Below the pieces are notes generated by a model, which saw only the letters and a list, made by a program, of their open reading frames with translations, ran no database searches and had not been told where the DNA came from. Source: Brachypodius melanocephalos (lineage: Eukaryota; Chordata; Aves; Passeriformes; Pycnonotidae). From it: a stretch of DNA of 64,000 bases. Below, one piece after another: positions 1 to 12,900 of the stretch. The stretch spans positions 909,608-973,607 of the forward strand of contig VZSR01000598.1 of NCBI GenBank assembly GCA_013398615.1, in the 5' to 3' direction. Both the position numbers and the translations under genes were made by a program. Positions within the stretch are counted from its first letter, which is position 1; every line of letters begins with the position of its first letter.

Positions 1-115
1 GGCCTTGTGAGCTGTGCCTGTTGGCTGGTACTGCCTGTGTCTATACTGCTTTTCACTGATTAAAACTAAGCATAAGGTTGTGGCCAATACTTGCTATCAG
101 TTTAAAGAAATAATT

Positions 116-262
116 TTCATAGAGTCATAAAATCTCAGAATTATTTGGGTTGGAAATGACCTTAAAGCTCATCTTGTTCCACACCCTGCTGTGGGCAGTG
201 ATGCCTTCCACTGGACCAGGTTGCTCCAAGCCCTGTTCAACCTCACCTTGAACACGCCCAGT
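116..262 (-). mobile_element. CR1 LINE 3' fragment
   Basis: The stretch matches the reverse complement of the chicken-repeat-1 3' end as I know it. It runs from a degraded CATAGAGTCATAAAAT microsatellite-like end through a 'ttgggttggaaatgacctt' block to a 'ttccactggaccaggttgct' block and 'ccttgaacac'. It is diverged and 5'-truncated, which is typical for old bird CR1 copies. It lies about 0.7 kb upstream of the NR6A1 first exon. Confidence 0.85.
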
Positions 263-494
263 GCTCTGAGCAGCTTTTATTTTCATACTGGGGATGCCTG
301 GATTTTGTTGTGTGTGTTGGTGGTACCTGTTTCACCACGGTGAACACCTCTCTCCACTTCCCTGGGAAGCTGGTGGAAGGGCTGTGCAGAGCGGTGGCCA
401 GCGGCGATGGCTGGTGGCCAACAGCCGGTGGTTGGTGGTGATGGCCAGTATCTGACGCCTCCTGGCAACCGCCCAGGCCGTGCCTCGCGGCAGG

Positions 495-800
495 GGCAGT
501 CATCAGTCTGTCAGTCTGTCAGTTGGTCTGTCAGTCGCGCACTTGGTCAGTCGGTCTGTCGGTCAGTCTGTCAGTCGGTCAGTCTGCTGGTCGGTCTCAG
601 CCAGCCGTTCAGCCTCTCGGTCTGTCGGTTGGTTAGTCTGTCGTTTGGACGATCGGTGTGTCAGTCCGTCAATCTGTCGGTCGGTGTGTCGGTCGGACGA
701 TCAGTGTGTGGGTCGGTCTCGGCCGGTCTGTCGGTCGGTGTGTCGGTCGGTCGCTGTGTCGGTCGCTGTGTCGGTCGCTGTGTCGGTCGCTCTCAGCCGG
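495..800. repeat. Degenerate tetranucleotide tandem repeat (TCGG/TCTG/TCAG)
   Basis: About 300 bases are built from four-base steps of the GTCN type (gtct, gtca, gtcg, gtcg), with no coding logic. At roughly 737-790 it becomes a more regular 12-base unit (tcggtcgctgtg) repeated three to four times. Open reading frames across it are serine/valine/cysteine-rich products of the repeat, not genes. It abuts the CpG island of the NR6A1 first exon. Confidence 0.9.
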
Positions 801-964
801 TGGCTCAGTCCCTGTGTGGGGCGGGCGGGGCCCCCGCGGTTCGGTGCGGCGGGGGCGGCGCTGACATCACGTCGTTAGCATAGGGCGGCCCGCGGCGGCG
901 GCGATGGCCGAGCCGGGCTGCCCGCCCGCCGCCGCCATGAGGCGGCCCTAGGAGCCGGCCGGGG
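800..964 (+). promoter_or_regulatory. NR6A1: NR6A1 CpG-island promoter and 5'UTR of the window's first exon
   Basis: A strongly GC- and CpG-rich stretch leads into the first coding exon. It shows an Sp1-type GC box (ggggcggcg, about 852-860) and a CRE/AP-1-like TGACATCA at 862-869. There is no TATA box, so a dispersed CpG-island start is expected. The exact transcription start cannot be read from sequence. A short upstream ORF lies at 904-951. Confidence 0.6.
904..951 (+). CDS. Upstream ORF (15 codons) in the NR6A1 5' leader
   Basis: An ATG in good context (G at -3, G at +4) opens a 15-codon frame (MAEPGCPPAAAMRRP) that stops at 949-951, 13 bases before the NR6A1 ATG at 965. If it lies in the transcript it should lower translation from the main ATG, because reinitiation over such a short distance is inefficient. 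The peptide resembles nothing I know. The effect is inferred. Confidence 0.4.
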   Translation: MAEPGCPPAAAMRRP

Positions 965-992
965 ATGAAGCGGGACTCGACCTGCATGGAAG
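965..992 (+). CDS. NR6A1: NR6A1 first coding exon (short N-terminus)
   Basis: ATG at 965, nine codons (MKRDSTCME) plus one base, then the donor gtgagc at 993. The phase-1 end joins correctly to the exon at 7242, giving MKRDSTCMEDERVDQRTC, where the ERVDQRTC part aligns with the conserved DDRAEQRTC of human NR6A1. The nine residues do not match the main human N-terminus after 'RD', so this may be an alternative first exon. Confidence 0.6.
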
Positions 993-3900
993 GTGAGCGG
1001 GGCCGGGCCTTTGTCCGGGCGGTGCCGCCGGAGGCTGCGGGGGCCCGGGGCCGCCTCCCCCTCGCCGCTACCGGGCCGGGGCCGCCCCGTCCCGGCGCCC
1101 GCGGGGTGCGGCGTGCGAGGCTCGGACCGCGGTGTGCGGGACCGCGGGGAGAAGGAGCCGTGCGGGCTTTCCCCTTTTCCTCCGGGCAGCGTAGCCCTGG
1201 GCTGCGAGCAGGATTATGCAATTTAAAAAAAAAAAAAAAAAAAGGCATTAGTTTGTTTTGTGGCTTAATTTGTTTATATTTTAAACTTCCTAATCCCTCC
1301 GACCATCTGGAGGAGCTTTTTTTAGTATCGTTAATTATGGATAGTATCGGGGTCACGGAGGCGCTCGGTAGCGCCCGCCCTCCCTCTCGGGACCGGCGCT
1401 GCACCCCCTGGCATTTGCAGCCTTTTTTCCCTTCTGTGGCTGAAGACAGCGGTAAAGCTCCCCTTCGGAGTAAGGATGGAATATTTCGGGGGAGAACACT
1501 GCGTGTTTGGTAACACACGTTGGAGAAGTCACTGTTTCAGTTGTGCCAGGCCCTGCTCCCGCAGCCCGCACTGCTGGGGATGGGGTTAGGTCCAGATTTT
1601 CTTAATTCAGCATCGTTCTCAGTGGTCGCACATCTAGACAGCTTCAACAGGGCCAAGAGAATAGGTTTTAGGGCAGGTAGGTCAGGTCTTCATCTTACTG
1701 CTTTGTAATGCATTGGTTAAAAGCCCAGTCTAACCCAGGCGTTAATTCAGAGCGTGCGGCCGCCGGAGCGAGGGCAGGGACCGCGCACGGAGCTTTATTT
1801 TGCTAAAATTGGATCAGCGAAAGTTGATCACTTGAGACAGTCACTAAACTCGGAGTCGGTGTGTGAGCATGGGCAGCGCGACCGAGACCCTCGCGCCCGT
1901 CCCCAGCCGCGGTCCCGGCCATCGGGCACATTTTGGTGTGCGGGCTTTTGTTCCAAACTCTTTGTGCAACAACTGGCTGGAGTGAAGGATGGGTCCTCTC
2001 CCCGTCCCGCACAATGGAGCGGGGCGAGGGTCCCGCAGCGCCCCGTGTCCCTCGGCAGCTCCGCCCGTAGGGACCGGGGGTCCGTGGGGCGCGGGGCTGG
2101 GGTCGGGGTGAGGCGGCGGCGGGGCCGGGGCTCCCCTGCCCGGGAGAAGTTGCATTTCACAGATGAGTTTTTGATATGCAAATCGAAATGTGTCCCAGGC
2201 AGGGGAAGGGTGATGGGTTTCATCAGCTGCACGCTCTTGATTTATACCGAGCCGAAAAGGAGCAGCTGATGATTTCTGGGGTTTTTATGGGGGTTTTCTT
2301 TTGATTGAACTCTGCTTGGGCAGAAACAGAATCAGGGTGGAATAAGACCGTGAGTTTGGGATTTCATTACTGGAAAGACAGAGCGGAGTGAGATGCATTG
2401 GCCATTCCTCTAGTGCAGCATTTCTCTTTTCTTTCCAGTACTCACTTGCTGCTTTTTAAAACGAGACTCTCTGTGAGCAGAACATCTTTTTACAGTACAG
2501 AGAACAAGGTTGCAGGCTGCCTCTTTCTTTCCCCTCCTCTATTTTTTTTTTTTTTTAACAGGAGGCTTGTCCATTTAAATTAACCTTTCTCCCAGCTGGG
2601 CACACAAATGTTTTTGTTTTAGTTCACAGAGGGTTAATTCTATTCAGCTCTCCCCATGGCCGGCCTGATCCGGGGCAGCACAATCTGCTCTTTGAGCCGG
2701 GCTGCCCGGGCAGGACGCGGTGCCTTGGCCGCCTCCAGCGTGGGGCTGGGACCCCCATCTGTGGGGTCGATGGGGAGCAGGAGCGGGACGCCCCGGCCCT
2801 TTGTGCGCCCGGACTCGGGCTCTGCCGAGCTCGCTGCCGTTCCGAGCAGGGGCCGAAGCACAGAAAATTTAATCCCTGTGTTCATCGATTATAAGTTTAA
2901 AAAAAAAAAAGGCCCCTGAAGCGAAGGCGCCTGGTTTGGGGGTGGGCTTGTTTGGACAATGCAGCGCTCCACAGTGAGGGGGGAGTTCCTCCAGTTCTGG
3001 GGCTTGAATTTCACAGGATGGTTTTCTCGAAACCATTAAAACAATTTAGAAATTGACAATGGAAAACATCATTAGGAAAAATAAAGGGGAAAAGAAACCC
3101 CAACACTTTTGTTTGTGTTCGAGGCATCACCAGAGGCGAGAGCAGAGTGAGATGCTGTTGGGATTTAAGTAACACATGTGTGAGATCTCCCCCTCTGCCC
3201 CCCTCCCCAAACAGCTGGTATTTAGCAGCTTGAGATTTAAACCCAACTAAAGGATGCTGCAGGGGGCTGCGATGGGGTCACTTAATCAAGAAGCAAATAA
3301 CTGGCACACAGCTGAAAAGACGTTAAATATATTAATGAACTGCAGCGCTGAGTGTTGCCTGTAATTTTTTTTTCAGCTATAAAAGATTTTCTTAGCTGTA
3401 AATTCACATTCTGTTGTATAAATGGGAAGTTTTGCTGGCGGCTGCTTTCTGCGTTCTCCCTCATGCTTTCCAGCCAGGCCAAATCCCAGCATTGTCTGCT
3501 CTGGGGTTTGGGTGAGGGCTTGTTCCTTCACTTTTGGCCTCACTTTTGGATATAAAGTTTTTGTTTCTCTTCCATCGTAAAGCACCAATATGGAAAATCC
3601 CAGAAGGCGGGTGCACCAACACTTCCACCAGGTTTCTGAGGTAAATCCCACAGGGAGCTGCAGTTGCTGTGGAGTTTCCAATGGGGTCTCCAGGGGTGGG
3701 TGTGAGCCCCTGGGGACCTGCAGATGCAGCCAGCACCGGGTCCCCTCCCGGAATGTGGCAGTGCCACTCCCCCACTCCCAGCTTTGCCTTCCTGGTCTCT
3801 GCTCGGGGTGTTTGTCCACAGGACTGGCACAGGTGGGAGCAGTGACAGGGATGTGCTGGCTGTGTGTCCCCATGCTTTCATTTGTTTGCTGTGTGTTACA

Positions 3901-6900
3901 GAATCTCATTCAAATGCCATAGTGCTTTCTGTTCAGCTCTTTGTTATGTGTTTCAGCAGAATTGTAATGTATTTCCTTTTAGAAATTCATACGAATTTTC
4001 TTTAAAAAATTATCAAGAGTGCTCATTTTGCTGAGGGGAAAAGCCAATTTCCTGAAAAATTAAATGTATTGCTTTTACCGTTTGTCTTACAAAACAGAGA
4101 TGAGGAGAGATATTTTTTATCTTTTTTACACCATCTTCTGTGATTCTTGTGTAACATCATCATATTCTTGGAGAATTTACATTGTATGTGGTATGAAACC
4201 TACCATGACCTCTGAAAACAATACATCCTTTAATGTGGCTTTGGGGAGGGGCTAGCGAGGGAGTAGCCATAAAAATCTTCAGGGTTCAAGATGAGGTTGA
4301 GATTTTTGTGAGTGCTTTTGTCGTAGCAGCAACTGTTTGATTTAGTGGCCCCTGCTACAATGGGTTGGGAGAACAAAGCCAGAATATCCCGTGTATGAGT
4401 TGGTTAAATGTAAGACCCATCAGGAAAATTGGGGAGGGGAGCAGGGGGAAGCTTCCTCAGCTCTCTCTCTGAAATAAAACAGGTATTTGAAAAAATTTCT
4501 TATTGCTTTGTGTCCTAATCTGTGTTGTCTTTTGTAGCATTTGAAACCAGAGGAATCAGTGAGATGAGAGGTGACAGAGACAGGGAGGGCTTACTCACTT
4601 AAAGATTACTATCTCATTATGTGTTTTGATATTCTAGTGAAATTTCAAGGTTAAGGGAGTTCAGACACCCTCTGATTTAGATTTGGGGGTGCTTTACCAT
4701 TTCTGTGAAGTTCCCTGTGGTTCTGCCCCGTCTCTCCCATCATTCATTATGTGGAGTGAAAACTGGCAAAGGTCAGGAGCAGCAAACCCGTGGGCACAGG
4801 GCAGCAACGTGGGCCTGGCCGTGATCCCTGTAGGATTTTTTTAAAGATCTAAACCTCCAAGTCTCTGTCTAGGCCATCATTTTCCATCTCCCAGTTTTGT
4901 TTGCGCCAGGTTTGTGGGGAACACGGACACCTCTGTGTCCCTGGGGTCTGTGTCTTTGTTCACGGTGTGTGCTGCTGCTCGATGGCCAATTTTAATCTGG
5001 AAAGCCAGGGAACAGTTTCTGCTGGAGGTGTGTGCAGTGACCAGGGAGCCACTGACTCCCACTGGGGAGATGGGGATGGCAAGGCAAGGATTCTGATTCC
5101 TCCTCACTTTAATCATCCCACACTGCCTGGGTGACGGCCCTATTCTTCCCACAACAACAACAAAAAAGAGCTGTGCCTGGAAATGAGCCCTCATTGAGAT
5201 GGCCAGGCAGGGCTGCCGGGGTGAGGGCAGTGCTGCCCCGGGGCTGTGCCCTGCCCTGGCTGTGTGTGGCACCCGGTGGTGATGCCCTGGCTGTGCCCAG
5301 CCATTGCTGCTGACCCCGGGATTTATGGCACTGCTGTGCGAGCAGGGGGAGCGCCAGCAGTTAAGCTGAGGCTGAGCTAAACCCTGCAGATAGAGGACTC
5401 CTCTGTCCTGGCTAATCCCCAGCTCCCTCCCCGCGTTTATCAGATTGCTGAAGGTGGAGATTATGCACTTGGTGACTACAAAGTCATGTTTAACTGCTTC
5501 CCTTCAGAGATGCTCAGATAGCCCCATTCCTGATCTGCACCCACATTCTTTTGGGTTCAGCACATACCTGAGGTGGTCTGTCATGTAAAATTGGGAATGT
5601 TTTGGTGCCAGTCAGGAATGTTTCTTCACTTAAAGTTTGTGTTTCCTTTGTTTGTCCCTTTATTTTAATGTTTTATAACAGTGAAATTTGCAGAACAGTG
5701 CAAAGGTGCATACTGTGCATAGCAAACCTTTTAGAGATTAACACAGATTGGTTCTGGTTTCTAGTGGATTTAAGCTTTGGAGAAAGCTGCTTGTGAGTAG
5801 GAGCAGCTGGTTTAGATTTTTACTTGGCTTGTGTAACTGAAAACTGGTTTAATTTCTGGTCCCAATACATTTGGCTCATTCATTTATCTTGCATTCACAT
5901 GTGCTGTAGTAGTAAGAAGCTGCACCCTGGTTTGTCAAATTGTTTGGACTTTATTGGGGCTGGAGAAGACTTCACTGTGACTCTTACCTCCTGCTGCTCC
6001 AAAAATCCATCCTGTTGGATAAACACCTTTGTCTCAGAAAACTCCCTCTACAAATCTAAATGATGAAAATCAGGCTTGGTGTTGTGCTGAAGCAAGTTTA
6101 ACTCAACTCATGTTCACAAGCCAGTGCTGTCCAAAGGCTGGGGTTTTTCGAGGTCTGTGTCCAAACAGGAGCAGAGAGTGTGGGCAGCACCCCAGGCACG
6201 GTGTGGGTTTGTGCAGCTGTGTCTGCCCACTCTGAGCTCCATGTGTGGATGGTGGGCATGGGAAGCTGCTGGGTCCTGGGTGTTTTCTGCCCCTGTGGGC
6301 AATGGCACTGTCCTGCCTTCAGACCAAGGAACACCAGAAACAGCCTGGTTTAACCAGCAGCCCTAGGAGGGTGTGATGGAGTGAGAAGCAGCAGAGTTAG
6401 AACACGAGGTGGAAGCTGGAGGCAGTTTGGCCAGGCATGCAAGGGGTTAAACTGTTGAGCTGTGAAACATCTGCTGCAGGAAGAGTTGCTGGTGCAACTT
6501 GCTGGCATTATTTTAAGCATAGCTGACTCGGTTGAAGTGAGGTTTAGGCCTCCCTATGCAGTATGAGGTGATGAGATTCTGGGTTAACTGCTTGGATCTC
6601 TTCACCATCATTTACTTCTTCCTTTCTGTTTGACATCCCTGTCTGGAGGTCTCAGTGAGCTGAGCAATCTCTGCTCTCTCTCTCTCTCTCAGGCAGTGTT
6701 AAGAGTCTTAAAATTCTGAATTTAATGTGACAGCTCCTGTTGTGGAAAGCCCTGCAATTTACATTTTTAGTCATCCAAAGGCCTTCCAAAGATTTGGAAC
6801 AGGATCAGTAAAATCACATCACTGTGGCTTAACTGTACAGTGGTTTGTGTAATGATGTTCTCTGGGGTTCTGGGCAGTGGCTCATGCAATGAGGCTTTTG

Positions 6901-9900
6901 AAGCCCAGCGGTGCCCCTGAGGTCTGTGAGATGTGACAGGATTTCACAATCACTGGTGTCTGCCAGGTTTCTGTATTTGCACACCCTGCTCTGTGCAGTT
7001 GAGGTGGGACATTTCGGACCCCTTTTTCCCCCATTGGAGTTTCTGTTCCTCTCTGCTGAGAACAGCAGGAAGGTCAGTGGATGCTGCTGGGGAGAGCCCC
7101 CAGGGTCCTGCCTGGGAGCGGGGAAGGGGAGGATGGAGCTGCCCCTGCAGTGCTGCGGGATGGATCCTCACGGGCTGCCCCTCAGTCAGAGCTGACACAA
7201 AGCCCAGCATCCCCCTGTAAGCCTTTCCTCTCGCCTTGCAGATGAGCGGGTGGATCAGCGAACCTGCCTGATCTGCGGGGACAGGGCCACGGGGCTGCAC
7301 TATGGCATCATCTCCTGCGAGGGCTGCAAGGGCTTCTTCAAGAGGAGCATCTGCAACAAGCGCGTGTACCGATGCAGCCGCGACAAGAACTGCGTCATGT
7401 CCCGCAAGCAGCGCAACCGCTGCCAGTACTGCCGGCTGCTCAAGTGCCTGCAGATGGGCATGAACCGCAAAGGTAACGGGGCTGAACGGGGCTGAACGGG
7501 GCGGGCACCGAGCCGGGACACTGGGGCTGCCCCTCCCTCCCCTGCCGCTCCCTCCTCTGCCGTCTCGCGTTTCAACTCTGCCCCCGAAACTCCCGGCACA
7601 AAAAGCACAAAGCTTCAGCAAAATCGCGCGTGGATTAAAAATTGTGCACGGATGGGTTCTGAGCCGTTTCGTTCCTGTATGGAGGGACAGTCTATGTGAA
7701 TTGAAAACGTGTATAAATACTTTGAGAGTATTTGTATTTATGCTGAGCAAAGTGGTCGCTATTTCCATGCTTCAGTCTGCTAACGAGGCAAAAATTAAAG
7801 CATTTAAACAGGCTTTTAGAATCCCAAGAGATCTGAGCCAGCCGTTGCCTGTTTGCTGTCGTGGGTGCTGCCCACAGGTGAGGTGTGAGGGTTTTCACTG
7901 ACCACCTGCTCTGCCTGATGAAACCATTGTGGTCTGGATGAGGGACAGCCACCCCTTATCCCCACGTGTGCAGAGGTGATGGAATGCTGTGGTATCATCT
8001 TCAGCATGGACGGCCTGAAGTAACTCAGAAATTAGTAATTAAGAATGGGCTGTGGGTGATTTCAGGGTCACGTCTCTACCTCTCACTCCAATCTTTTGTG
8101 TATTTAACCCTTGGAATCGCTGTTACACATTAAAAGCAGGGATTCTTTGATGTGATGATGCAAGCAGGAGCTGGCTGTGCTCCCCTGGCAGTGAGGCAGT
8201 GGAGTGACCATCCCGTTTGCCAAGCCCCAGTGTCACCACGTGGTTTTAGATGTGGCTGTTGGTGGCCTCTGGGCCATTGCTCATGCCAAAGCTGCCTGTC
8301 AAAAGCACTGAAACTTCCATAAATTCACAGCAAATCCACTGGGATCTTCCTGAAAAAATGCATCAGGAGCTGAGATGGGAGAGCTGGGATCGGGGGGGTA
8401 TGCTGGGGGGAATCAGGGGGACAGCTCAGGTCCCTCACCTGGGGGTGGCTCTCACCTGCGGGGGCACAGCGCCACCTGCCGGCCGCACGCCCGCCTTCCC
8501 TGCTCCCATTCTCTTCCTTTTCCTCCTTTCCTCTTCCCTTCCTTTTCTCCTTTCCTTCCTTTTCCTTCTCCAAACATCCGTGTGGGTTGCACTCACCGCT
8601 GGTGTCTCTGCCAAGGGAGGCCACAGGCAGCCCTGAAGGTCCTCAGTGTTGGGTTCTGGAGCTTTCTCTTCGTGTCTGGGTATCCAATTTATGGCATTGT
8701 TGGGTTGGAAAATCCCTTCAATATTAGGTCTAAATACAAACATTTTTAAATTCAGATAAGGTCAGAGTTTGGCATTGGTAGGAAAACCAGCTCTGAGGAG
8801 ACTGGCTGTCCTGCAGCCCAGGACCAGGGTGATATTCCAGAGAGCCCAGCTGTGTTTCAGGTCTCTTGAGGCCTTTTTAATGGACCACTGGAAAAAACAT
8901 TCCCACATTTTGCTGCAGGTGTAAGCTATTGTCTGCTAAAATTATGCTTTGAAATCAAAAGACCAAGACAATTTACCCAGGGCCCATAATGGAATGAGCT
9001 GAAGGGAAGCTTCTAAATCACAGTTAGTGGTAAAATATCTTGGAAAACGAGAAAAATTCCCCCAGAATTCCTGTACTTCCAGTAAGTTAAAAAACCTAAA
9101 GAGGGTAACAGCTAGCTATGACAGCTTTTTTTTTTTTTACTCTTTTTTGTTGGTTTGGTTTGGTTTGTTTGTTTGTTTGTTTGTTTTGTGAGAAACTGGT
9201 AATTTTTATAAAGAGCTTTCATAGGAAATAAGCAGCCAGTGCTGTGCACTGCCTGGGTCAGTGGATGGGGTTTGGGAAGCCACAGTTCAGGTCCCCTGGC
9301 CCTCTCCTCTGTCCTCCTGAGTGCAGGAGCAGCCTCGAGGCACACAAGGAGGATTTGAGCTGAGGATACCTCAAACCAAGCAGCAGCATGGCTTTTCTGG
9401 GACAGAAATTTCTGCTTAATTCCTATGTCATTTTCTGCTCTGGGAGGGCCTCCTGCAGCCCTGGGGGCCAGGCAGGGTGAGGCTGTGCAGCAGCAAGGTC
9501 ACCGTGCAGCTGGGGAGAGCCTCTGCCAAGTCCGGCCAGGTCGTGGTGGGAAAGAGATGGAGCCCTGATAAACAGGGGGACCAGCCTGGGAGGGGAGGCA
9601 CACGAGGAGCAGGGCTGCCACTGGCTTCTGGATGGCAGAGAAGCTGCTCCAGATTATTCCCCTTAGCTGGACTTTGCTGGGGCTCCCTGGAATTTGTGTA
9701 AAGAGCCTTAAAAGTGCAGCTGAGAAGTGAGGCTGCCCCTCTGAAATGCAGCTGTGCAGCTCAGTGTGGTAACTTGAGTTTTAAACAACCAGCAGGGTCA
9801 AACATCTCCATTTTCTGTGGTGGATGTGGGAGATGTGACCCTCTGAAGTGACAGCAGGGTCAGCAGTGCTGTGCTGTGTGTCTGTGTTGGTGGCAGCACT

Positions 9901-12900
9901 GCTGGGGTCTCTCTGGGTGGACTCTGGCTCGTGGTGCTTCACAGGGCTGTGGGCAGTGGAGTTGGACCTGCTGGCCTCCACATCCCGTTTTCCAACACTC
10001 TTGGGCATTCACGGGGTTATTTCCAGGGATCAAATAGGGTTCCTTTCTGTGCACCTCTTCTCAAATCATGCTGGAATTAATTGTGATAAAGAATTGCTAT
10101 TTCTTCATTACCTGTCACTCAAGGAGCACATGAAGAAACTAAAACCCTTGAGTAATGCTTGTAGCCCCATCAATGTATCTGTGCCTTTTGGGGTGAGAAC
10201 CTTGGTGTGTGCTGCTCAAGCACTGGAGGTTTCTCTGTAAACTTCTTTAATTAAAAAAAATGAATCATTTAAGGTATAAAAACTGCTTCTGTAGAAAGAA
10301 AACATAAATAGGTATTTACTTATGTGCTTTGGGAATACCTGGCAGCAGTGTTCCTCACTCAGGTTTGGTTGTGTCTTTCAGCAATCAGGGAGGATGGCAT
10401 GCCAGGAGGCAGAAACAAAAGCATTGGACCTGTCCAGGTGAGCATGTGTGCCTGTCCCTCCACGGTTCCCTTCAGCTTTTGATCTCCTGGCCTTGGCTGG
10501 GCTGGGCTCAGACCACAGCAGCAGCTCAGCCTGGGCTGGGGATGGCTTGGTTGAGCCTCCATCATCCCTGGCCGTGCCTCCTGCTGGCTCTGACTCTATC
10601 AGAAATATGCCATGGGCTGTAGATTGGTAAATGGGGCTGGGTGCTGCCTGTCCCAGGTGCTGCATGGACACACAGACAGGCTCACAGCACCCTGTCATTG
10701 TGAGCCACACAAGGACGTCTGTCCCTCCATGATTCCCAGTAAATCTCAATCTGCCTGCTGCAATCCCTTCAGCTGTGGCAAGCAGGGCACCAGTAAATGT
10801 CTGTCTGATTGATGGCACAGCTTGTCCAGAGATGCCTTGTAAAGCACGAGGTAATTCAGCACAGCAGCTTCTGCCACATGCCTGAGAAATGATGGCCATT
10901 TCCAGCTTGCTTCTGGAAAAGGGGTCTTTTAAAAGTTTACTGTTTATTTTAGCAAAATAGAAATAACACTGAAAGCAATTTCTGTGAGTCTGGGTGCCTG
11001 GGAAGGAGCACTCAGCCCAGCCCAAAGTGTGAGGAGCCGAAAAAGCCCCTCTGTGCCCTGCTGGGCAGTGCCTGTGGTCAGTGTCAGACATAGCCTGCCT
11101 GGAACCACACTAACCTGTTTTCTGCTGTTTGCACTAAGGGACATACACAGAATTTAAAAAGAAAAAAGAAGCCTCTCAATTCTCGTTGCATTTCCCCCAT
11201 TAGTGGTGGATCATTTTTCCAGGAGCATGTCCAGCACTTCCTTAAAACTTCATATTACAGTGAACTCAGTTTTAAAATTTTTTTAGTCCATTTCAGCTTT
11301 GTACATGTTACTCTCTAGAACTTAAGTATTAGATGCTCAATTGCTACTTCAGGTGCCATCTGGTTCTTATGTGGAGGAAAGTAGGGATCTCTGTCTCCCT
11401 GTAAATGTTTTCCTGACTGATTTTATATGTGTCACCTTGCCTCTCTTGATTGCTTTATCAAACCAGAGCCTGCTCCACCTCCTGTTTGCCTTTCCCTCTG
11501 CCAGTCCTGAGTGATGTTCCCAATGCACTGGCCTCAATTACTCCCAGGTTTTTCAGTGTGACAGTGGCTGATTTACAGCTCATTGCCATGTCCGTCTGAC
11601 ATCATCTTTTCATGTGTCAGTTCCTGTCTGCTGTGCTACCCTCCCTTGAATGCTACTGCTGGAGCTGGAGGTCACCACGATTACCTGTAAATAGAATTTT
11701 TCATGTGTGTTGTTAAATGCAGAGGAAGGATGTGGTACCTGCAGGGGGTCAGCCCTGTTGGATGTGACTGAACAAGGTGTTTGCAAACAGAGGCTCTGCT
11801 TTTCTGCTCCCAGCCAAAGTAACCATTGTGTCCTGTATTTGACAGATATCAGAGGAAGAGATTGAGAGAATTATGTCTGGGCAAGAATTTGAGGGAGAGG
11901 CAAACATGTCATGGAGCAACAATGGAGACAGTGACCACAGTTCCCCTGGAAATGGAGTTTCTGAGAGCAACCAGCCTTCACCTGTTTCTACTCCATCTTC
12001 AAGGTGGGAATGACCCCTGGAAGAATTTGGTGTTACAGGAATCTTGGATTTCTTTCCCTGAGTGATACTTGGGGTCAGTGTAGGGAAAACATGTGAGTGC
12101 ATCCTTGCTGAAACTGGTCATGCAGCAGATTCTTACCTCTCTGATTGTGTTCTAAGACAAACAGGCCCTGGATTGAAAAGAATTGAACTGGGAAGTGAGG
12201 TGTTCATGAGCAAAGAAATATAATTTTGAGTTAAAATTATATTTAAAATATATCTCAGTTTATACTGATCATGCTTTCTGCAGACCTTGAGAACTTGATC
12301 ACCTTTCACTGCTCATTCTGCATAAGCTCTTACTCTGCACTATGCTCATATTTTGAAAATAAAACCATTTATGTTAGTAATTAGTGGTCTTATATTAAAG
12401 TTGACTGCTGTGAGTGCAAACCTCCTGATGCAGCCTTTGATTGCAAACACAGCAAGAATCTCAGACCTGATCCCCTCTGCTTTCAGTTGCAGCTTAAGCT
12501 CGGCCTTGTTTGTGTTCACTGGCTGTGTGAGTACCTAATGTACAATCCTAAATTCAGGCCATGTAGGGAAGCCAGGGTGGAAAGCTGGGCACAGGTTTGG
12601 TGTTTCTGCTTTGCTCCCTGAATGGCAGCTCAGCAGCAGCTCCCAGCTCTCCACCACGTGGAACCAGTGCCCAGCCAGGCTGGACATGCAGGCTGGACAC
12701 ACCCAGCTCATTCCAGGGCAGGGTCTAACCACAAAGGCATTTCCATTCTCTTTGCTTTCCCTATTTTTGTTTCTGGTGGAGCTGGATGTGACATCCTAAC
12801 GAATCAGGCGGACTTTTGGGGTGTATTGAAGAGCTTCTCCTTTTCCAGTAGGTCCGTGGAGCTGAACGGGTTCGCTGCACTCAGGGATCAGTACCTGGGC

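Larger units (their letters stand above)
7473..10381 (+). other. NR6A1: NR6A1 intron 2
   Basis: No exon is supported. It holds a 63-base pure pyrimidine tract (8509-8571) and a TTTG-type microsatellite (9150-9189). A short CR1-like phrase near 8700 is too weak to call. Confidence 0.7.

Noticed and set aside
407..883. ORF rich in Ser/Val/Cys
   Set aside because: It is a translation of the tetranucleotide repeat and has no domain or splice context.
1..7241. mir-181a-2/mir-181b-2, expected in a 5' intron of NR6A1
   Set aside because: No AACATTCAACGCTGTCGG-like sequence was seen in the window; they probably lie to the left of it.
8690..8760. Possible CR1 remnant ('ttgggttggaaaatccc')
   Set aside because: Only a short phrase resembles CR1; too little to distinguish from chance.
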